Assembly: GCF_003269065.1 (NCBI RefSeq)
Contig: NZ_QLTA01000011.1
Span: 52,249-116,248, forward strand
Direction: 5' to 3'
From: Paracidovorax anthurii
GTDB taxonomy: Bacteria > Pseudomonadota > Gammaproteobacteria > Burkholderiales > Burkholderiaceae_C
Length of the DNA: 64,000 bases
The notes beneath the pieces are model-generated. The model did not search any database, was not told the DNA's origin, and saw only the letters and a list, made by a program, of their open reading frames with translations. Of this stretch, positions 49,816 to 57,631 are shown piece after piece. Made by a program: the position numbers and the translations under genes. Numbering within the stretch: the first letter of the stretch is position 1; every line of letters begins with the position of its first letter.

Positions 49816-51393
49816 ATGAACCATCCCACTCTGGTCCGTTCCCGTTTCCGTCCGGCCACGTCCGCCCCGCGGTCCCTGCCGGCGCCACCCGGCGCACGCA
49901 GCGCGGCCGTCTCTCCGCAGCAGCAGGGGCTGCGGGAATGGCGGCGGGCGCTGCAGGCCTGGATTGCCGCCGAACCCGGCCGCACGCCGCAGGGCGGCTT
50001 CTGGCGCCGCATGGTCGCGCGCCTGCACCTCGCGGGCGGCGCGGTCGGCCCTGCGCTGCAGGACGATTTCCGCGAGCGCCGCGCAGAAGCCGTGGAGCGC
50101 GTGCTGCGGGCCCATGCCGCGCGGTCGCGCGAGCTGGATCTTCGGGGGCTGGCGCTCTCGGAGCTGCCCCCCGGGCTGGAGTGGCTGGAGCACCTGGAGG
50201 CCATCGACGCCTCGGACAACACCGGCCTCTACCGCCTGCCCGAGGCGCTGGCGCGGTGCCGGGGCCTGCGCGCCATCCGGGCGCGCAACAGCTTCGTCAC
50301 CGAGGTGCCGCCCGCGCTTTTCGCGCTGCCCCGGCTCGAAACCCTCGACCTGTCGGCCAATTTCGGCCTGTGCGCGCTGCCCGATGGCATCGGCCAGGCC
50401 CGCAGCCTCCAGGAGCTGCGGCTCTCCCACTGCGGGTTCGAGACGCTGCCCGGCGCCCTCGCGAACCTGCCCGCGCTGCAGTGTGTGGACCTGTCGCACA
50501 ACCCGCACCTGCACGCGCTGCCCGGGGGCTGGCGGGCCGATGACGCCCGGCTGCGGCTCGCGGGCACGCCGGCCGTGCTCCTGGCGGAACTGCTGCGCGC
50601 CCCGGACTGGAGCGAGCGCGAGCGCGGCGAACTGGGCGCCGGCCTGGAGCGCGTCGCGGGCCTGTGGGCCGGGTTCCAGGCCTGGCTCGGCCACGGCAGC
50701 ATGTACGTGCTGGACGGCCTGCGGCTGGAGCTGTTCCGCCAGGAGCGCGGCGACGGCAAGGCCTCCGATGCCTCCTGGGCGGACGCCGCGCGCACCGTGG
50801 AGGCCTGGACCCGCGAGGGCCGGCCCATCACCCCCGACGGGCTGCTGGAGCTGGGCTGGCGCGTGAACGGCCGCCCCCAGGGCGAGCGCCGCATGCGCGC
50901 GCACGAGTTCCAGCGCATCCCTGCCGGCACCGGGAAGGCCTTCGATGCGTGGCACGGCCGCTTCCCCGTGCCGGGCGCCCTGCTGCCCTCCATCGGCCCC
51001 GGGCCCGTGGTGGCCACCCACCGCAGCTACCCGCCCGTGGGCTCGCTGCCCGGCCATCTGGCGGCCGTCTGCGACTGGCTGGAATCCGGCCCCCGTGCAG
51101 GACAAGACCCGCTCGGCGCCGTGGAGCGCGCGGCCCTGCTGTACCAGGCGGTCATGAGCCTGCGCCCGCTGCCGGCGGGCAACGCCCCGGCGGCCCTGCT
51201 GGCCATGGACTGGGCCTTGCAGCGCCAGGGCCTGCCGCCCGTGCTGCTGCCGCCGGGCGAGGAACTGCGCGAGGCCATGGTGTTCGCCGGCGACCACCGG
51301 CCCGGGGGCGCGAAGGCCCTGGTCCGGCAGGTGGCGCGGGGCATGGAGCACGTGCTGTCCGTGTCCTCGGGCACCCTGCGCGCCGCCGCGTGA
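49816..51393 (+). CDS. LRR-Fic type III effector candidate 2, Fic histidine lost
   Basis: 525 residues, paralogue of the upstream protein. A Ser/Arg/Pro-rich start (MNHPTLVRSRFRPATSAPRS) suits a type III signal. Leucine-rich repeats run from about 108 to 245 (LEWLEHLEAIDASDNTGLYR, LPRLETLDLSANFGLCALP). The Fic-like end reads SLPGHLAAVCDWLES, VERAALLYQAVMSLRPLPAG with R450 where the catalytic His should be, then ALQRQGLPPVLLP. Without that His classical AMP or UMP transfer should fail, so it may be a decoy, scaffold or partner of the first protein. No clear ribosome-binding site precedes the ATG at 49816. Body well conserved, with no stop or frameshift, so it is not simply decaying. Confidence 0.72.
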   Translation: MNHPTLVRSRFRPATSAPRSLPAPPGARSAAVSPQQQGLREWRRALQAWIAAEPGRTPQGGFWRRMVARLHLAGGAVGPALQDDFRERRAEAVERVLRAHAARSRELDLRGLALSELPPGLEWLEHLEAIDASDNTGLYRLPEALARCRGLRAIRARNSFVTEVPPALFALPRLETLDLSANFGLCALPDGIGQARSLQELRLSHCGFETLPGALANLPALQCVDLSHNPHLHALPGGWRADDARLRLAGTPAVLLAELLRAPDWSERERGELGAGLERVAGLWAGFQAWLGHGSMYVLDGLRLELFRQERGDGKASDASWADAARTVEAWTREGRPITPDGLLELGWRVNGRPQGERRMRAHEFQRIPAGTGKAFDAWHGRFPVPGALLPSIGPGPVVATHRSYPPVGSLPGHLAAVCDWLESGPRAGQDPLGAVERAALLYQAVMSLRPLPAGNAPAALLAMDWALQRQGLPPVLLPPGEELREAMVFAGDHRPGGAKALVRQVARGMEHVLSVSSGTLRAAA

Positions 51394-51451
51394 GGTGAAA
51401 CGGCCCCCCGTGGCACCTCGGTTTTCCGTAAAGTGCTGCGCGCCACTCGCG

Positions 51452-51602
51452 ATGCATGAAACTGGCGCCGCGCCTCTCATCCGGAGGCCGCGGAGCAGGC
51501 CACGCCAGCGGACGCCGTGGAGCGGGCTTGGCCCGGCCACCGGCGGCGTCCCCCTTCCCGCAGGAGAAGGGGGAAGGCGCGAAGCGCCACAGGGGGTTGT
51601 TG
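51452..51602 (-). repeat. Family A dispersed repeat, copy 4 (inverted)
   Basis: Minus strand: CAACCCCCTGTGGCGCTTCG, CCCCCTTCTC/GGGAAGGGGG hairpin, GACGCCGCCGGTGGCC, AGCCCGCTCCACGGCGTCCG. It lies between the convergent LRR-Fic 2 and SPOR genes. The first about 60 bases of that gap show nothing. Confidence 0.8.
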
Positions 51603-51609
51603 TTTAATT

Positions 51610-52335
51610 TCAACCGCAAGGGCGCAGCGGCTTGCCCCCGAGCGTGGCGCGCAGTTGCGATTCGGCCTGCGCGCGCATCGCGGGCGTGGCGGCGGGCAGC
51701 CGCAGCAGGTAGCCCGTGGCGTCGGCGCGCTCCTGCACCACGCGCGCGGTGCGCACGCCCTGGGCGCCGAGTGTGGCCAGCGCGCGCTCGGCCGCTTCCT
51801 CGGTCGAGAAGCGCCCGAGCGAGAGCCCCGGCTCCAGCGCGGGGCCGGGCCGGTCGTAGGCGACCTTGCGCGCGCGCAGTTCGGCGCGCTTCTTTTCCAG
51901 CGTTTCCTCGTCGGGAAAGCGCCCCATGTACACCATCCAGCGGCTGGCGATCGGCATCGTGTCCAGGCTCCAGGCATTGCCGGGCAGGCTGGCCGCGGCG
52001 GCGCGCAGGGCCTCGGCCTGGCGGGCGTCGAAGGGGCCGGCCTGCAGGCATGCGCCCTCGGTGGCGGCCGCCGCCGGTGCGGCCGATGCGGCATCGCCTG
52101 CCGGGATGAGGGTGGGGGCGGGTGCCGGAGCGGAGGGCGCCGCCGCGGGCGGGGCCGGCTCGGTGGCGCCGGCCGGGCGGCCGATGCGCAGGTTTTCGGG
52201 CTGGATCTGCTGCTCCAGCCGCTGCGGCTCGGTCGGCTCGGCCGGGGCCCAGCCCCATTGGCGCAGCAGGCCCTGCGACCAGGCGTAGTAGCCGGCATTG
52301 GCCAGCAGCAGAACCAGGATGGCGGCGCGCAGCAT
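51610..52335 (-). CDS. SPOR-domain membrane protein
   Basis: 241 residues: a short N-terminal membrane anchor (LRAAILVLLLANAGYYAW), a Pro/Ala-rich periplasmic linker (about 30-90) and a C-terminal SPOR-type domain (about 92-225: CLQAGPFDARQAEALRAAAA, WMVYMGRFPDEETLEKKRAE, SLGRFSTEEAAERALATLG). SPOR domains bind denuded septal peptidoglycan, so a cell-envelope or division role is likely. Third gene of a leftward operon, 15 bases after birA. Confidence 0.82.
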   Translation of the reverse strand: MLRAAILVLLLANAGYYAWSQGLLRQWGWAPAEPTEPQRLEQQIQPENLRIGRPAGATEPAPPAAAPSAPAPAPTLIPAGDAASAAPAAAATEGACLQAGPFDARQAEALRAAAASLPGNAWSLDTMPIASRWMVYMGRFPDEETLEKKRAELRARKVAYDRPGPALEPGLSLGRFSTEEAAERALATLGAQGVRTARVVQERADATGYLLRLPAATPAMRAQAESQLRATLGGKPLRPCG

Positions 52336-52350
52336 GGCGGGTGTCCTTCG

Positions 52351-53187
52351 TCAGCCCCGGGGGGGCAGCGCCTGCCCGGCGGGGCGCACGCTGATCTCGG
52401 CGCTGGTCACGGCCTGCATGCCCCGCGCCGTGTGCACCAGCAGGGCCCCGTCCTCGCCCACGCCGTGGGCCGTGCCGCCCTGGCCGTCGCTCAGCGAAAC
52501 CTCGCGGCCCCGCAGTGCGTCGCGCTGCAGGAAGCGTGGCTGCACGGGCGCGAATCCATACACCTCGAACGACTGCAGCATGGACACGAGCGGCGCGGCC
52601 ACGCGCAGCAGCGCGGCCGGCGCGTCCAGCCGCGCGTCCACGTCCTGCAGGCTGGCGGGCGGCGTGGACAGATCCTGTGCCATAGGCGGGCGCACGTTGA
52701 TGCCGACGCCCGCCACCACGTAGCGCGCGGCCCGCGCGGCGGAGTGCGCACCGGCCGGCGGGGCCATGCTGGCCGTCTCCACCAGGATGCCGCCCAGCTT
52801 GCGGTCGTCGTCCAGCCACAGGTCGTTGGGCCACTTGAGCACCACGCGCGGGCGCCCCGCCACCGGCGCGGGCTGCAGGCTCTCGGCCACGCTCACGCCC
52901 ACGGCCAGCGACAGGCCCGACCAGTCGGCCGGCGCGAGCGGCAGGCCCAGCGAGAACATCAGCGAATCGCCCGCCGCGTTGTGCCAGGGCCGGCCCAGGC
53001 GCCCGCGCCCGGCCGTCTGCACCTCGGCCACGAGCAGGGTGGGCTCGCAGCGGCCCGCGCGCGCGCGGCGCATCAGCTCGGTGTTGGAGGAATCGATGCT
53101 CGGCAGCACCTCGACGGTGAAACCCGGCAGCAGCGGCTCCACCGCTTCCCAGACGGCCTCGGCCGGCCAGCGCAGGGGCGGCTGCAT
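52351..53187 (-). CDS. birA: Biotin-[acetyl-CoA-carboxylase] ligase
   Basis: 278 residues. It activates biotin to biotinyl-AMP and transfers it to carrier lysines. Typical sequence: IDSSNTELMRRARAG, AEVQTAGRGRLGRPWHN (biotin/ATP loop) and LKWPNDLWLDDDRKLGGIL. There is no N-terminal helix-turn-helix, so it is a pure ligase, not a biotin-operon repressor. The start is the ATG at 53187 (MQPPLRWPAEAVW), two bases after the SET gene stop; the open frame upstream overlaps that gene and is not coding. Confidence 0.93.
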   Translation of the reverse strand: MQPPLRWPAEAVWEAVEPLLPGFTVEVLPSIDSSNTELMRRARAGRCEPTLLVAEVQTAGRGRLGRPWHNAAGDSLMFSLGLPLAPADWSGLSLAVGVSVAESLQPAPVAGRPRVVLKWPNDLWLDDDRKLGGILVETASMAPPAGAHSAARAARYVVAGVGINVRPPMAQDLSTPPASLQDVDARLDAPAALLRVAAPLVSMLQSFEVYGFAPVQPRFLQRDALRGREVSLSDGQGGTAHGVGEDGALLVHTARGMQAVTSAEISVRPAGQALPPRG

Positions 53188-53189
53188 GC

Positions 53190-53798
53190 TCACCGGCGGG
53201 GGCTCCGCGCCGCGCGCTCGGCCGCCGGGCGCGGCTTTTTGGGCGTCGGGGGCAGGGCGGTGCCCGATGCCTTCGCGGCGCGCGCCGGGGGGCCGGGCGG
53301 GGCCCAGCCGCGCTTGGGGGCCAGCAGCGTGCCCCGGCATTCGCGGCTGCCGCACCAGCAGGGGTATTCGGCCTTGAGCTTGGGCGTGTAGCGCTCGTCG
53401 ATGATCAGGCCGTAGTCGTAGTTCAGCTCTTCGCCCGTGCGGATGTTGCGCAGCGCGGTGATGAAGATGCGGCCGCCGCGCTCGTCGGCGTAGCAGTTGG
53501 GCGCGCAGCTGTGGTTGATCCAGCGCGATGAATTGCCGCCATGCTTTGCATCGATGACGCGGTCTTCATCGATGTGGAAATAGAAGGTATGGTTCGGCTG
53601 CTGCGGATCGTGCGGATGCCGGTCCTGGGCTTCCTGCCAGCTGATGATCTCGCCCGTGTATTCGACCAGCACCTCGCCCTCGGCGATGTCCTGCACCGCG
53701 AACACGCCCTTGCCGTGCACCCCCGAGCTGCGCACCTGGATGCGGCGCCCGCCCCTGGCGGCGGAAGGGTCGGTGGCGTGCGTGGCGGTGCGGGGCAT
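53190..53798 (-). CDS. SET-domain lysine methyltransferase-like protein with post-SET motif
   Basis: 202 residues. The SET domain spans about 18-131: IQVRSSGVHGKGVFAVQDIA, VEYTGEIISW, the pseudoknot motifs RWINHSCAPNC (NHSCAPN at 95-101) and EELNYDYG (123-130). A post-SET zinc site CWCGSRECRG follows (C147, C149, C154), with C98 as a possible fourth ligand. The Lys/Arg/Pro-rich tail (160-202) looks nucleic-acid binding. All AdoMet and lysine-channel motifs are intact, so it should be active; the bacterial target is unknown. It heads the SET-birA-SPOR operon and diverges from topB across 107 bases. Confidence 0.88.
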   Translation of the reverse strand: MPRTATHATDPSAARGGRRIQVRSSGVHGKGVFAVQDIAEGEVLVEYTGEIISWQEAQDRHPHDPQQPNHTFYFHIDEDRVIDAKHGGNSSRWINHSCAPNCYADERGGRIFITALRNIRTGEELNYDYGLIIDERYTPKLKAEYPCWCGSRECRGTLLAPKRGWAPPGPPARAAKASGTALPPTPKKPRPAAERAARSPRR

Positions 53799-53905
53799 GG
53801 CGAAACTCTGTTAGTTTGAATGGGCACACATGCGCAGGCGCGTGCGCGCCTGCGCGTAAGAGACCGGAATTGTAGAAGCGCCCTCCGGGGCAAACCCCAC
53901 AAAAA

Positions 53906-56860
53906 ATGACCAAGACCCTGGTAATCGCAGAAAAACCCTCGGTGGCGCAGGACATCGTGCGCGCGCTCACCCCCGTGGCGGGCAAGTTCGACAAGCACGA
54001 AGACCACTTCGAGAACGACCGCTATGTCGTCACCAGCGCCGTGGGCCACCTCGTGGAGATCCAGGCGCCCGAGGAATTCGACGTCAAGCGCGGCAAGTGG
54101 AGCTTCGCGCACCTGCCGGTGATCCCGCCGTATTTCGACCTCAAACCGGTGGACAAGACCAAGAGCCGCCTCGGCGCGGTGGTGCGGCTCGCCAAGCGCA
54201 AGGACGTCACCGACCTCATCAACGCCTGCGACGCGGGCCGCGAGGGCGAGCTGATCTTCCGCCTCATCGAGCAGTACGCCGGCGGTGCCAAGGGGGCCCT
54301 GGGCAAGCCCGTGCGGCGCCTCTGGCTGCAGTCCATGACCCCGCAGGCCATCCGCGACGGCTTCGACAACCTGCGCTCCGACCAGCAGATGCAGGGCCTG
54401 GCCAGCGCCGCGCGCAGCCGCTCCGAGGCCGACTGGCTCGTGGGCATCAACGGCACGCGCGCCATGACGGCGTTCAACTCGCGCGACGGCGGCTTCTTCC
54501 TCACCACCGTGGGCCGCGTGCAGACCCCCACGCTCTCGCTGGTCGTCGAGCGCGAGGAAAAGATCCGCCAGTTCGTGAGCCGCGACTACTGGGAAATCCA
54601 CGCCGGCTTCCACGCCGAGGCCGGCGAATACCTCGGCAAGTGGTTCGACCCGCAGTGGAAGAAGAAGGGCGACGACCCCGAGGCCCGCTCCGACCGTGTC
54701 TGGAGCTTCGAGCGCGCCCGCGAGATCGCCGACGCCGTGCGCGGCAAGGCGGCCACCGTCACCGAGGAAAGCAAGCCCACCACCCAGGCATCGCCGCTGC
54801 TGTTCGACCTGACCAGCCTGCAGCGCGAGGCCAACGGCAAGTTCGGCTTCTCGGCCAAGACCACGCTGGCCCTGGCCCAGAGCCTCTACGAGCGCCACAA
54901 GGCCCTGACCTACCCGCGGACCGACTCGCGCGCCCTGCCGGAAGACTACCTGCCCGTGGCCAAGGACACCTTCGGCATGCTGGCCACCAGCGGCATGCGC
55001 CACCTCGCGCCCTACGCGCAGCAGGCGCTGAACGACAACTACGTGCGCCCCACCAAGCGCATCTTCGACAACAGCAAGGTCAGCGACCACTTCGCCATCA
55101 TCCCGACCACGCAGGCGCCCAGCGGCCTCTCGGAGGCCGAGCAGAAGCTCTACGACCTGGTGGTGCGCCGCTTCATGGCCGTGTTCTTCCCCAGCGCCGA
55201 ATACATGGTCACGACCCGCATCAGCCAGGTGGTGGGCCACAGCTTCAAGACCGAGGGCAAGGTGCTGGTCAAGCCCGGCTGGCTCGCCATCTACGGCAAG
55301 GAGGCCGCGAACGAGGTCGAGGGCGGCAAGGAAGGCGACAAGGGCCAGCCGCTGGTGCCCGTGCGGCCCGGCGAGATGGCCCACACCGAATACGCCGAGC
55401 CCAAGGCCCTCAAGACCAAGCCGCCCGCGCGCTACTCCGAAGCCACGCTGCTCGGCGCCATGGAAAGCGCCGGCAAGCAGGTGGAAGACGAAGAGCTGCG
55501 CTCGGCCATGCAGGAAAAGGGCCTGGGCACCCCGGCCACGCGCGCGGCCATCATCGAAGGCCTGCTCACCGAAAAATACATGCTGCGCGAGGGCCGCGAG
55601 CTGATCCCCACCGCCAAGGCCTTCCAGCTCATGACCCTGCTGCGCGGCCTGGGCGTGGAAGAACTCTCGCGCGCCGAACTCACCGGCGAGTGGGAATACA
55701 AGCTCGCCCAGATGGAAAAGGGCCAGCTCAGCCGCGAGGCCTTCATGCAGCAGATCGCCGCCATGACCGAGCGCATGGTCAAGAAGGCCAAGGAATACGA
55801 CCGCGACACCATCCCCGGCAACTACGCCACGCTGGCCACGCCGTGCCCCAACTGCGGCGGCGTGGTCAAGGAGAACTACCGCCGCTATGCCTGCACGGGC
55901 ACCGACGGGCACTCGGCCGGCTGCGGCTTCTCGTTCACCAAATCGCCCGCGGGCCGCACCTTCGAGCCCGCCGAGGCCGAGGCCCTGCTGCGCGAGCGCC
56001 GCATCGGCCCGCTGGAGGGCTTCCGCTCCAAGGCCGGCTGGCCCTTCACCGCCGAGGTGGCCATCGTGCGCGACGAAGAGGCGGGCAACTTCAAGCTGGA
56101 GTTCGACTTCGGCGACGACCGCGCGGGCGAGGAATCGGGCGAGCTGGTCGAATTTGCCGACGAGCCCCTGGGCCCGTGCCCCGTCTGCGGCGCCCCCGTG
56201 CACGAGCACGGCAGCAACTACGTCTGCAGCAAGGCCGTGCCCACCGCCGCCCAGCCCACGCCGAGCTGCACCTTCAAGAGCGGCAAGGTCATCCTGCAGC
56301 AGCCCGTGGAGCGCGCGCAGATGGCCAAGCTGCTCGCCACCGGCAAGACCGACCTGCTCGACAAGTTCGTCAGCATGCGCACCCGCCGCGCGTTCAAGGC
56401 CTTCCTGGCCTGGGACAAGGAGGCCGGCAAGGTGAACTTCGAATTCGAGCAGCGCGAGAGCAAGTACCCGCCGCGCAAGACCGCCGGCGCCGCCAGCGGC
56501 GCTGCTGCGAAAAAAGGAGCATCCCGCGCAGCAAAGACGGCGACCTCCGGCGCAAAAGCCTCCAAGCCGGCCGTGAAGGCATCCGCCACGGCCGCTGCGA
56601 AGAAAGCCCCCCGCAAGGCCAGCCCCGCCACCGGCAAGGCCCCCAGCCCCGCCCTGGCCGCCGTGATCGGCACCGAGCCCGTGGCGCGCCCCGAGGCCGT
56701 GAAGAAGATGTGGGACTACATCAAGGCCCACAACCTGCAGGACCCGAAGGACAAGCGCACCATCGTGGCCGACGCCAAGCTGCGCGAAGTGTTCGGCAAG
56801 GACAGCGTGGGCATGTTCGAGCTGGCGGGCATCCTGGGCAAGCACCTCGGAGGTGAATGA
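53906..56860 (+). CDS. topB: DNA topoisomerase III with C-terminal SWIB domain
   Basis: 984 residues. The Toprim domain starts at the N-terminus (TKTLVIAEKPSVAQDIVRAL) and has DAGREGELIF near 110-119. The catalytic tyrosine is Y336 in LTYPRTDSRALPEDY. Two cysteine zinc motifs follow (CPNCGGVVKENYRRYAC; CPVCGAPV) near 650 and 758. A Lys/Ala-rich tail (about 855-915) leads to a SWIB/MDM2-type domain (about 918-984: RPEAVKKMWDYIKAHNLQDP, LREVFGKDSVGMFELAGIL). It decatenates single-strand-containing DNA. The SWIB fusion is known from a few bacteria, e.g. chlamydial TopA. ATGA overlap with the lipoprotein gene. Confidence 0.93.
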   Translation: MTKTLVIAEKPSVAQDIVRALTPVAGKFDKHEDHFENDRYVVTSAVGHLVEIQAPEEFDVKRGKWSFAHLPVIPPYFDLKPVDKTKSRLGAVVRLAKRKDVTDLINACDAGREGELIFRLIEQYAGGAKGALGKPVRRLWLQSMTPQAIRDGFDNLRSDQQMQGLASAARSRSEADWLVGINGTRAMTAFNSRDGGFFLTTVGRVQTPTLSLVVEREEKIRQFVSRDYWEIHAGFHAEAGEYLGKWFDPQWKKKGDDPEARSDRVWSFERAREIADAVRGKAATVTEESKPTTQASPLLFDLTSLQREANGKFGFSAKTTLALAQSLYERHKALTYPRTDSRALPEDYLPVAKDTFGMLATSGMRHLAPYAQQALNDNYVRPTKRIFDNSKVSDHFAIIPTTQAPSGLSEAEQKLYDLVVRRFMAVFFPSAEYMVTTRISQVVGHSFKTEGKVLVKPGWLAIYGKEAANEVEGGKEGDKGQPLVPVRPGEMAHTEYAEPKALKTKPPARYSEATLLGAMESAGKQVEDEELRSAMQEKGLGTPATRAAIIEGLLTEKYMLREGRELIPTAKAFQLMTLLRGLGVEELSRAELTGEWEYKLAQMEKGQLSREAFMQQIAAMTERMVKKAKEYDRDTIPGNYATLATPCPNCGGVVKENYRRYACTGTDGHSAGCGFSFTKSPAGRTFEPAEAEALLRERRIGPLEGFRSKAGWPFTAEVAIVRDEEAGNFKLEFDFGDDRAGEESGELVEFADEPLGPCPVCGAPVHEHGSNYVCSKAVPTAAQPTPSCTFKSGKVILQQPVERAQMAKLLATGKTDLLDKFVSMRTRRAFKAFLAWDKEAGKVNFEFEQRESKYPPRKTAGAASGAAAKKGASRAAKTATSGAKASKPAVKASATAAAKKAPRKASPATGKAPSPALAAVIGTEPVARPEAVKKMWDYIKAHNLQDPKDKRTIVADAKLREVFGKDSVGMFELAGILGKHLGGE

Positions 56861-57045
56861 CGATGAAGAGAACCGCACGCATCCTGCTCGCCACCCTGGC
56901 CTGCACCGCCGCCCTGGCCGGCTGCGGCGCCACGGCGGGCAAATCGGCCCGCTCGGATGACCAGAACAGCCAGCAGGGCGAGAGCGGCATCACCGTGTTC
57001 GGGACCATCGACGCGGGCGTGGGGTCGGTGCGGTCCTCGCGCTGA
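56857..57045 (+). CDS. Small lipoprotein
   Basis: 62 residues from the ATG at 56857, which overlaps the topB stop (ATGA). The lipobox LAGC ends the signal peptide at C23, leaving a 40-residue polar mature part with no motif I recognise (DDQNSQQGESGITVFGTIDA). Translational coupling to topB supports expression. Function unknown. Confidence 0.7.
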   Translation: MTMKRTARILLATLACTAALAGCGATAGKSARSDDQNSQQGESGITVFGTIDAGVGSVRSSR

Positions 57046-57051
57046 CATAAG

Positions 57052-57190
57052 ACACCCCCTGAGGCGCTTCGCGCCTTCCCCCTCTCTCGCCTTGCGATGC
57101 GATGCGGGAGGGGGACGCCGCCAGCGCGGCGGGGCGGCCCTTGCGCGGCGGCCGCTGGCCTGGGCCGCGCCGGTTGCATGCGTTGCGGGT
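57052..57190 (+). repeat. Family A dispersed repeat, copy 5 (diverged)
   Basis: CACCCCCTGAGGCGCTTCGC, CCTTCCCCCTCTCTCGCC, GGGAGGGGGACGCCGCCAGC and a variable GC-rich tail. It sits at the 3' end of the topB-lipoprotein unit, like copies 2 and 4 at other gene ends. Confidence 0.6.
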
Positions 57191-57224
57191 GATGCGCAGC
57201 GCCATGGAAAACTGAGGTGATCGA

Positions 57225-57249
57225 CGGCAGGCGCTGCGCGCGCCTGCCG
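57225..57249. other. Perfect GC-rich hairpin
   Basis: CGGCAGGCGC (57225-57234), loop TGCGC, GCGCCTGCCG (57240-57249). It lacks a T-run. It lies in the 586-base gap before the RHS gene. The stretch 57217-57456 is open in one frame for 79 codons and looks compositionally gene-like (HSAQAHEGASAPARHEHG near its end) but has no ribosome-binding site. Confidence 0.4.
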
Positions 57250-57583
57250 CTTGGATGGGCGCCTCTCCCAAAGTCCCGAACTCAGCGCGTGGGTCAGATG
57301 GGGCGTGGCGATTGCACCCCCGCATCAGGGGTGAGCCTCTTGGGCGGGCGTGCGGCTGCCTGGATGGCGGTGACCCTGCGACCCGGACGGGACTCGATCC
57401 ATTCGGCGCAAGCCCATGAGGGCGCAAGTGCGCCCGCAAGGCACGAGCACGGCTGAAGTAACAATTTGCAAGCCGCTCTCGGAGCCAAAAGAGAAGCCGT
57501 ATAGCATCGCGGCGAATTGAATATGGCTGAGAAATTCTGCGGCTGGGAAATAGATCCAGCCGAAGGGCGTGCTTTGGCCCAAT

Positions 57584-57605
57584 AACGCCAGCGGCGTTCT
57601 TCATT
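57584..57605 (+). terminator. Small hairpin with T-rich tail before the RHS gene
   Basis: AACGCC (57584-57589), AGC, GGCGTT (57593-57598), then CTTCATTT. It ends 27 bases before the RHS start, so it could be a terminator of upstream reading or a leader attenuator. Confidence 0.4.
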
Positions 57606-57631
57606 TAACCATTGAGCATTCTTGAGGGAAT

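Noticed and set aside
49816..51393. NEL-type (IpaH/SspH) E3 ligase domain after the leucine-rich repeats
   Set aside because: No CxD catalytic motif is present in the C-terminal part; the Fic-like helix pattern explains it better.
53423..56878. Long minus-strand frame opposite topB
   Set aside because: Low-complexity Gly/Ala/Leu/His sequence without motifs; topB is unambiguous.
57470..57631. hrp-type promoter for the RHS gene
   Set aside because: Half-site-like TTCGG occurs at 57402, but no second half at 15 bases and no matching -10, so I see no PIP box.
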